Source of the DNA: Pseudomonadales bacterium
GTDB lineage: Bacteria > Pseudomonadota > Gammaproteobacteria > Pseudomonadales > Azotimanducaceae
Direction of reading: 5' to 3'
Assembly (NCBI GenBank): GCA_016779585.1
Contig: JADHNI010000022.1
Location: forward strand, 1 to 50,496
DNA length: 50,496 nucleotides
Each line of letters starts with the position of its first letter. Positions within the stretch are counted from its first letter, which is position 1. Shown here in pieces: positions 45,483 to 50,496 of this stretch. A program made the position numbers and the translations under genes. The notes beneath the pieces were generated by a model that was not told where the DNA came from, made no database searches, and saw nothing but the letters and a program-made list of their open reading frames with translations.

Positions 45483-46070
45483 ATGAGTGATCAAGCAGGA
45501 GAATCTGCAACACAATCTGGACCGGACGAGCTGCGAGCCAGTCGGATCAAGCTGCTGACATTAATCGCGATAGCATTTGTCCCGATATTTATCGCCTACA
45601 TAGCTTATTTCCAGTTTCCGGCAATAGCGCCTAGCGGCACAACCAACCAGGGTCAACTTGTCTGGCCTGTAGTGGATGGCAATGGCATCGATCCGATGCT
45701 GGCGGAACTCGAAAACTGGGCGCTTATACAGCCGTTGGCTGACGATTGTGCAGAAGACTGTCGACAGATGATGTATCTCTCCCGGCAGGTTGTCACCGGT
45801 CTCGGTAAAAATACAGATCGGGTGCAGCGAGTCCTTCTGTCTGAATCCAGCCTTCCGGAAGAACTTGCCAGTCACGTCTCTGTCGAGCACAAGGATGCGC
45901 TGGTGATCGAAGCTGATACTTCCCTTTTTCAAAACATCACCAGGCTTGAGCCGGTGCTGTTCCTCATGGATCCAAATGGCAACATCATGATGTATTACTC
46001 GCTGGACAAGGCTGGAAAACCGATGCTCAAGGACCTTAAACACCTGCTGAAGATTTCTAACATAGGTTAA
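45483..46070 (+). CDS. Membrane-anchored protein of the cox cluster
   Basis: Protein of 195 residues with one N-terminal membrane helix (LLTLIAIAFVPIFIAYIAYF) and a soluble, probably periplasmic domain. Proteins of this size and topology sit between SURF1 and the heme genes in related cox clusters. The C-terminal part (LFLMDPNGNIMMYYS, KDLKHLLK) resembles the end of a SCO/thioredoxin-type fold, but the CxxxC copper motif is absent (only CAEDC occurs). The function is unknown. Confidence 0.75.
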   Translation: MSDQAGESATQSGPDELRASRIKLLTLIAIAFVPIFIAYIAYFQFPAIAPSGTTNQGQLVWPVVDGNGIDPMLAELENWALIQPLADDCAEDCRQMMYLSRQVVTGLGKNTDRVQRVLLSESSLPEELASHVSVEHKDALVIEADTSLFQNITRLEPVLFLMDPNGNIMMYYSLDKAGKPMLKDLKHLLKISNIG

Positions 46071-46083
46071 GGGTTTTCTTATG

Positions 46084-46213
46084 GACGTCTGGTGGACGGG
46101 TTTACCCGTGGGCCTTGAACAGGTCCCACTCGATTTGTCCAAGTAACGCTGTAGGCACTTTATAAAACCGACGCTGTAGGCACTCTACAAAACTGACGCT
46201 GTAGGCACTATAC
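46084..46213 (+). repeat. Dispersed repeat with three 25-base tail units
   Basis: From GACGTCT at 46084 the segment follows the layout seen at 39602 and 50147, with CAGGTCCCA at about 46120 and CCAAGTAACGCTGTAGGCAC. A small hairpin (ACGGG TTTA CCCGT) is present near the start. The tail repeats three times with period 25 (46146, 46171, 46196), each unit starting ACGCTGTAGGCACT. It fills most of the gap before cyoE, which holds no other gene. Confidence 0.85.
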
Positions 46214-46239
46214 TTCGCGGCCAGATTTGATCCCTATCC

Positions 46240-47148
46240 ATGACTGAAGTAACCCAGACATATACGCAATCTGCCGGCTGGCGCGACTACCTGGAAATGT
46301 GCAAACCCAGGGTCGTGCTGCTGATGTTGCTGTGCACGCTGGTGGGCATGTTCCTGGCCACCGAGGGTATGGTGCCCTGGAATATTATTATCTTCGGAAA
46401 CCTGGGTGTTGCCCTGGTTGCGGGGTCAGCAGCAGCCCTGAATCATCTGGTTGACGCCAATATTGATGCCCGGATGGCAAGAACCCAGAACCGGCCACTG
46501 GCACAGGGCCGAGTCACCAATACCCAGGGTGCCATGTTTGTTGCCGTGACAGGCGTGTCGGGTTTGACGATACTCGCTCTCATGATCAACCCGCTGACAG
46601 CCTGGCTGAATCTCGCTTCATGGTTGGGTTACGGGGTGATCTATTCCATGTACCTGAAGCGCGCCACGCCCCAGAATATTGTCATAGGTGGTTTGTTTGG
46701 TGCGGCGCCTCCACTGTTTGGATGGACGGCAGTTACAGGGAGCGTTGACGGTGGCGGCCTGCTGCTCGTGCTGATTATTTTTGCGTGGACACCACCACAT
46801 TTCTGGGCCCTCGCCATAGACAGAATGGAAGAGTACAGGAAAGTTGATATCCCCATGCTACCGGTCACCCATGGTGAAAGTTACACGAAGGTGCACATCC
46901 TCCTTTATACGATCATCATGATTATCACCACGGTCCTGCCATACCTGATCGGCATGAGTAACATCTTTTACCTTTTGTCGGCTCTCGCGCTTGGCGCCGG
47001 TTTCCTCTACTGGTCTCTCGTCATGTTGTTTACGGATAACAAAAAAGCACCCATTGAAACGTTTCGTTACTCTATCTTCTACCTGATGGCACTGTTTATT
47101 GCCCTTCTGGTGGACCACTACCTCTTTCCTGTTACTTACCTGACCTGA
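46240..47148 (+). CDS. cyoE: Protoheme IX farnesyltransferase (heme O synthase)
   Basis: UbiA-family prenyltransferase making heme O from heme B, needed for the a-type heme of the oxidase. It has 302 residues and many membrane helices. The first aspartate-rich motif is NHLVDANIDARMARTQNRPL near residue 68, and conserved WTPPHFWALAI is near residue 187. The next gene, SCO, overlaps it by 1 base. No heme A synthase gene (ctaA) is found next to it. Confidence 0.96.
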   Translation: MTEVTQTYTQSAGWRDYLEMCKPRVVLLMLLCTLVGMFLATEGMVPWNIIIFGNLGVALVAGSAAALNHLVDANIDARMARTQNRPLAQGRVTNTQGAMFVAVTGVSGLTILALMINPLTAWLNLASWLGYGVIYSMYLKRATPQNIVIGGLFGAAPPLFGWTAVTGSVDGGGLLLVLIIFAWTPPHFWALAIDRMEEYRKVDIPMLPVTHGESYTKVHILLYTIIMIITTVLPYLIGMSNIFYLLSALALGAGFLYWSLVMLFTDNKKAPIETFRYSIFYLMALFIALLVDHYLFPVTYLT

Positions 47149-47759
47149 TGGACACTGGTGTAAGAAACACGCTCTTCGGCATTGCTGCATTTATCTCAGT
47201 CATTCTTGGCCTTCTTGTCGCGAGTATCATGATGCCCAGGCCCATGACGGCAGAAGAGGCACAGGAACTGGGCTTTTACCGTTTTGATGCACCCCGGGTG
47301 ATTAGTGATTTCGACATGACGGATCAGGCTGGTAACCCGGTAAACCTGGAAGACCTGAAAGGCCAGTGGTCCATCCTGTTCTTTGGCTTCACAACCTGTC
47401 CTGATATATGCCCCACGACACTTAGTGTCCTTGCTGATGCGGTAGCGGATATTGAAAATCCACCACAGGTGGTAATGGTCAGTGTTGACCCGGACCGCGA
47501 CACGCCTGAGAAACTCGGACAGTATGTTCCCGCATTTAACCCGGCATTCAGGGGGTTCGTTGGCTCCTTTGATGAAACTGTGAATTTTGCGCAGCAGGTA
47601 AATGTGGCTTTCGGAAAAGTACCGGGTGCAGGGCCAGGAACATACCTCGTCGATCATACAGCTTCCCTGGTTCTGATAGATCTCGAGGGCAGGTATGCCG
47701 GATTCATCAAGTCACCGCACAACGCCCAGAATATTCAGAAGATTACAGCTTCCCTGTAG
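47148..47759 (+). CDS. SCO1/SenC copper chaperone
   Basis: Thioredoxin-fold copper protein that helps build the CuA site of subunit II. It has 203 residues, with an N-terminal membrane anchor (LFGIAAFISVILGLLVASIM). The copper ligands are CPDIC near residue 84 and the histidine in YLVDHTASLVL. MVSVDPDRDTPEKLGQYV is typical of the family. It closes the cox cluster. The 152 bases after it hold no gene but a possible promoter. Confidence 0.95.
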   Translation: MDTGVRNTLFGIAAFISVILGLLVASIMMPRPMTAEEAQELGFYRFDAPRVISDFDMTDQAGNPVNLEDLKGQWSILFFGFTTCPDICPTTLSVLADAVADIENPPQVVMVSVDPDRDTPEKLGQYVPAFNPAFRGFVGSFDETVNFAQQVNVAFGKVPGAGPGTYLVDHTASLVLIDLEGRYAGFIKSPHNAQNIQKITASL

Positions 47760-47855
47760 TCGCGCACCTTCATTAAGTCGTTAGCATAAAGTTGCGGTAA
47801 AGATTTTTCCTGCTCTCCGGAATACCCCATATTCCCGCTATCCATTGACTGCCCA

Positions 47856-47884
47856 TTCAAGTTTTTTTTTACATGAATTAGAAT
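47856..47884 (+). promoter_or_regulatory. Possible promoter of egtB-egtD
   Basis: A TTCAAG box (47856-47861) and a TAGAAT box (47879-47884) are 17 bases apart, with a run of nine Ts in the spacer, about 28 bases before the egtB start. The -10 is good and the -35 weak. Confidence 0.4.
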
Positions 47885-47911
47885 GTTCGAAATTCAAAGA
47901 CCGGTGTCTTT

Positions 47912-49183
47912 GTGAGTGCCATACTCCACGCGGAAGCGAGTGAGAGTTTTCCTGATCGCTATCAAGAGGTCAGGAAACAGACAGTAGACCTTTGCACCCC
48001 TCTGGAAACAGAAGATTACGGGGTACAACCCATGGATGACGCCAGTCCGCCCAAATGGCATTTGGCTCATGTCACCTGGTTCTTCGAAACTTTCCTGCTC
48101 GTTCCTGAACTACCCGGTTACACTCGTTTTAATCCTGCATTTGAAACCCTGTTCAACTCTTATTACAACGGTGTTGGCAAACCTTTTCCCAGGCCGAAAC
48201 GTGGTCACCTGTCCAGACCAACGGTTGCGGAGGTTTATGCATATCGAGCCCATGTGGATGAGGCCATGATGAAACTGTTGTCTGGTTCTCCCTCCGCGCA
48301 GGCACTTTTTCGAACAGAGGTTGGTCTTAATCATGAACAGCAGCACCAGGAACTGCTGCTGACGGATCTGAAGTACAACCTGGGCAACAATCCGCTCAAA
48401 CCTGCATATGTGCCCAAGGAACTTGCTGCTTCGGAAGCGAGTGACCATTCCTGGCAGTCCTTTGAAGGTGGCCTGGTAGAAGTTGGCTCGAATTCCGGTG
48501 AGCGCTATGTTTTTGATAATGAAACGCCGCGTCATCGAGTGTTTCTTGATGCCTTTGAACTGGCGACAAGAACCATCACTAACGGCGAATACATCGAGTT
48601 TATCGAAGATAAAGGCTACGAGCGCTTTGAGCTCTGGTTGTCAGATGGCTGGGCCCACCTCAACCAATTGGGGGAGAACCGCTGGAACATGCCACTTTAC
48701 TGGGAGCGCCAAGGAGACGAGTACTTTGAGTACACGCTCTGTGGTGAAAGACCCGTAGATCCCAATGCGCCGGTGTGCCACATCAGTGCCTATGAAGCTG
48801 ATGCCTACGCCCGCTGGCGCAAGTGCCGACTGCCAACGGAACACGAATGGGAGTGGGCCGCACAGGAATATCCAGTCCGGGGCAATCTGCTTGAAGCTGG
48901 AAACCATCAGCCCTTGTCAGCTTCCGGGCCGGGAACCCTGCGGGGGCTGTTCGGCGACACCTGGGAGTGGACCAGTAGCAGCTATGGACCCTACCCTGGT
49001 TACCAGGCGTTTGCAGGTCAGCTGGGTGAATACAACGGCAAGTTCATGGCGAACCAGCTTGTGCTCAGGGGAGGGTCCTGCGCTTCGGCTGCAGCTCATA
49101 TCCGCGCTACCTATCGAAACTTCTTTTATCCTCCAGACCGCTGGCAGTTCACTGGTTTGCGGCTGGCACGAGACATCGCCTGA
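47912..49183 (+). CDS. egtB: Ergothioneine biosynthesis sulfoxide synthase EgtB
   Basis: Non-heme iron enzyme joining a sulfur donor to hercynine. It has 423 residues from a GTG start. An N-terminal DinB-like domain carries the iron-binding histidines in WHLAHVTWFFE (about residue 50) and HEQQHQE (141 and 145). The C-terminal FGE-sulfatase domain contains TRTITNGEYIEFIEDKGY, RLPTEHEWEWAA, GDTWEWTSSSY and VLRGGSCAS. Whether it uses gamma-glutamylcysteine or cysteine cannot be decided from the motifs I can read. It is 8 bases before egtD. The related selenoneine enzyme SenA is less likely, because no senB partner is present. Confidence 0.93.
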   Translation: MSAILHAEASESFPDRYQEVRKQTVDLCTPLETEDYGVQPMDDASPPKWHLAHVTWFFETFLLVPELPGYTRFNPAFETLFNSYYNGVGKPFPRPKRGHLSRPTVAEVYAYRAHVDEAMMKLLSGSPSAQALFRTEVGLNHEQQHQELLLTDLKYNLGNNPLKPAYVPKELAASEASDHSWQSFEGGLVEVGSNSGERYVFDNETPRHRVFLDAFELATRTITNGEYIEFIEDKGYERFELWLSDGWAHLNQLGENRWNMPLYWERQGDEYFEYTLCGERPVDPNAPVCHISAYEADAYARWRKCRLPTEHEWEWAAQEYPVRGNLLEAGNHQPLSASGPGTLRGLFGDTWEWTSSSYGPYPGYQAFAGQLGEYNGKFMANQLVLRGGSCASAAAHIRATYRNFFYPPDRWQFTGLRLARDIA

Positions 49184-49191
49184 GGGAATCC

Positions 49192-50148
49192 ATGAATTCG
49201 CTTTCTACCGTCCATTTTTATGACCGTTCTGTGGAGATTGATGACCATGGTGATGAGATTCTGACAGGGCTCCTGGAGAAACCACGGACCCTGTCACCCA
49301 AGTTTTTCTACGACGAGAAAGGCTCGGAGCTTTTCACCGAAATTACTCGCCAGCCGGAGTACTATCTCACCCGGGTTGAGACCGCACTCCTCAGAAAACA
49401 CGTTGATGAAATCAGCGAATTGATTGGTGAAGATTTCATACTGGTTGAGTATGGCAGCGGCTCATCGGAGAAAATTCGCATACTGCTGGATAGCCTGAAA
49501 CCCGCTATCTACGCTCCGCTGGACATATCCGGGGAGTACCTTGCCCAGGCAGCGCAGGCGCTTGGACGTGAATTCCCGTGGCTCGAGGTTCACGCAACCT
49601 GTGTCGATTTTACCGGTGAATTTGAGCTGCCGTTTACCAGCACCAAGCGGCGAGTGAGTTTCTTTCCCGGGTCGAGTATCGGGAACTTCGATCGTTCAGA
49701 AGCCCAGTCGTTTCTCGGACGCATTCGCAACCTGGTCGGCGACGCAGGGGGTCTGCTGCTCGGTGTGGATATGAAAAAAGACCCTCGCATCCTGAACGAA
49801 GCCTACAATGACAGGCAGGGCGTCACTGCCGCGTTTAACCTGAATATCCTGGTTCACCTGAACCGGGAGTACGGGGCTGATTTTAACGTTGAGAGCTTTC
49901 GTCACGAGGCGCGTTACAACGAGGAAGAAGGCTGCATCCAGATGTTTCTCAAGAGTGAGCAGGATCAACGGGTAAACCTGATGGGGACGTGCCTGGAATT
50001 CACCCAGGGAGAGAAGATCCATACCGAAAATTCCCACAAGTACACCGTTGCTGAAGTTGAGGAAATGGCGAATGAGGCGGGGTTCTCAAAGATCAGGACC
50101 TGGCAGGATGATCAAGGTCTCTTTGGCCTCTTTTATCTTTCTAATTGA
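49192..50148 (+). CDS. egtD: L-histidine N-alpha-methyltransferase EgtD
   Basis: SAM-dependent enzyme trimethylating histidine to hercynine, the first step to ergothioneine. It has 318 residues. Family blocks are SPKFFYDEKGSELFTEITR, PEYYLTRVETALL, LVEYGSGSSEKIRILLD, YAPLDISGEYL, FFPGSSIGNF and LLLGVDMKKD. It forms a two-gene unit with egtB; egtA, egtC and egtE are not in the window. Its stop is at the first bases of the third repeat copy. Confidence 0.95.
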   Translation: MNSLSTVHFYDRSVEIDDHGDEILTGLLEKPRTLSPKFFYDEKGSELFTEITRQPEYYLTRVETALLRKHVDEISELIGEDFILVEYGSGSSEKIRILLDSLKPAIYAPLDISGEYLAQAAQALGREFPWLEVHATCVDFTGEFELPFTSTKRRVSFFPGSSIGNFDRSEAQSFLGRIRNLVGDAGGLLLGVDMKKDPRILNEAYNDRQGVTAAFNLNILVHLNREYGADFNVESFRHEARYNEEEGCIQMFLKSEQDQRVNLMGTCLEFTQGEKIHTENSHKYTVAEVEEMANEAGFSKIRTWQDDQGLFGLFYLSN

Positions 50149-50249
50149 CGTCTACCGGTCGGCGTTACCCGCTTTCCTTAAACAGGTCCCATACGATATT
50201 GCCAAGTAAAGCTGAGGGCTCTTCACAAGTAAAGCTGAGGGCTCCTTCC
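50147..50249 (+). repeat. Dispersed repeat with two 23-base tail units
   Basis: Beginning GACGTCTACCGG within the egtD stop, this copy shows CAGGTCCCA (about 50183) and CCAAGTAAAGCTGAGGGCTC at the positions seen in the copies at 39602 and 46084. The tail is duplicated with period 23 (50204 and 50227). It fills the whole space between the convergent egtD and thrB stops. Confidence 0.85.
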
Positions 50250-50496
50250 TAGAAACTTTTTGCCAGCTCCAGCATCGCTCTTGGATCCTTAAGGGGCGGA
50301 TCGCCACTCAACAGCCTTGTTAGCGCAAACCTTCCTGCACTGACTTTCTGGATACCTGGTAAAAGCTCGAGTTCCTGTTCTGTCAGGGGGCGAATTTCCT
50401 CATAACCTTCTAGCAGGGCCCGCTGCAGTGAAGAATTTATGCAGTTGCCTTCTTTGCACCAGTCATTTAGTGCCACCGCGATATCCTGGATTAGGA
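50249..50496 (-). CDS. thrB: Homoserine kinase-like protein ThrB, C-terminal part
   Basis: The frame is open to the window edge, and 82 codons including the stop are visible. LIQDIAVALNDWC followed by a helical tail (LLEGYEEIRPLTEQELELLP, RFALTRLLSG) matches the C-terminal part of the aminoglycoside-phosphotransferase-type homoserine kinase of threonine biosynthesis. The kinase core lies outside, so the substrate is inferred from similarity to ThrB tails only. It converges on egtD. Confidence 0.72.
   Translation of the reverse strand, partial: LIQDIAVALNDWCKEGNCINSSLQRALLEGYEEIRPLTEQELELLPGIQKVSAGRFALTRLLSGDPPLKDPRAMLELAKSF

Noticed and set aside
45561-46142. A 193-codon minus-strand frame beginning in the repeat at 46084
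   Set aside because: It is antisense to the cox membrane protein and only its first residues come from the repeat; nothing supports expression.
46146-46213. Small CRISPR-like array
   Set aside because: Three direct units of 25 bases without conserved repeat and variable spacer structure and with no cas genes; better explained as a tandem tail of the dispersed repeat.

Overview
The window reads as the replication-origin region of a gammaproteobacterial chromosome, probably an aerobic marine-type relative of the Pseudomonas/Cellvibrio side of the class. This is inferred from gene order (rpmH-oriC-dnaA-dnaN-recF-gyrB, then gmhB, glyS-glyQ, trkA-rsmB-fmt-def, a LysM gene, dprA, tsaC, aroE and a cox cluster), from protein similarity, and from moderate GC content. 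No species can be named from the sequence alone. Nearly every gene is a recognisable housekeeping gene.

Layout. (1) 1-7,127, minus strand: the atp operon, atpI-B-E-F-H-A-G-D-C, with a sigma70-like promoter before atpI and atpC cut by the window edge. (2) 7,194-15,309, minus strand: rpmH-rnpA-yidD-yidC-mnmE-mnmG-rsmG-parA-parB, i.e. ribosome and RNase P parts, membrane insertion, tRNA wobble modification, rRNA methylation and chromosome partitioning. (3) about 15,310-15,690: oriC, with an AT-rich unwinding region and several DnaA boxes. (4) 15,823-23,054, plus strand: dnaA, two consecutive diverged dnaN genes, recF and gyrB, with two parS sites inside recF. (5) 23,051-33,722, mostly minus strand: gmhB, glyS-glyQ, an LpxL-like acyltransferase (plus strand), a methyltransferase, trkH-trkA, rsmB-fmt-def. 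(6) 33,864-39,960, plus strand: a LysM protein, dprA (frameshifted), tsaC, aroE, prlC and a YheV-like zinc ribbon. (7) 40,168-47,759, plus strand: a caa3-type cytochrome c oxidase cluster (coxB-coxA-ctaG-coxC, DUF2909, SURF1, a membrane protein, cyoE, SCO). (8) 47,912-50,148: the ergothioneine pair egtB-egtD, then the 3' end of a thrB-like homoserine kinase on the minus strand.

How the parts work together. The two arms leaving the origin hold the initiator, clamp, gyrase and ParABS system that start replication and segregate the origin. The atp operon and the cox cluster with its copper and heme assembly factors are the two ends of aerobic energy conservation. The cox promoter carries an FNR/ANR-like half-palindrome pair, so it may respond to oxygen.

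Most unusual points: a tandem dnaN pair in which the upstream copy keeps the clamp fold but has altered residues in the partner-binding cleft; a dispersed intergenic repeat of about 76 bp (four units at three places in 11 kb), one copy of which supplies the start codon of the YheV-like gene; short tandem duplications lying exactly over stop codons (trkH, aroE, coxB); a perfect parS in the 3' end of recF; and a one-base frameshift in a G run of dprA.
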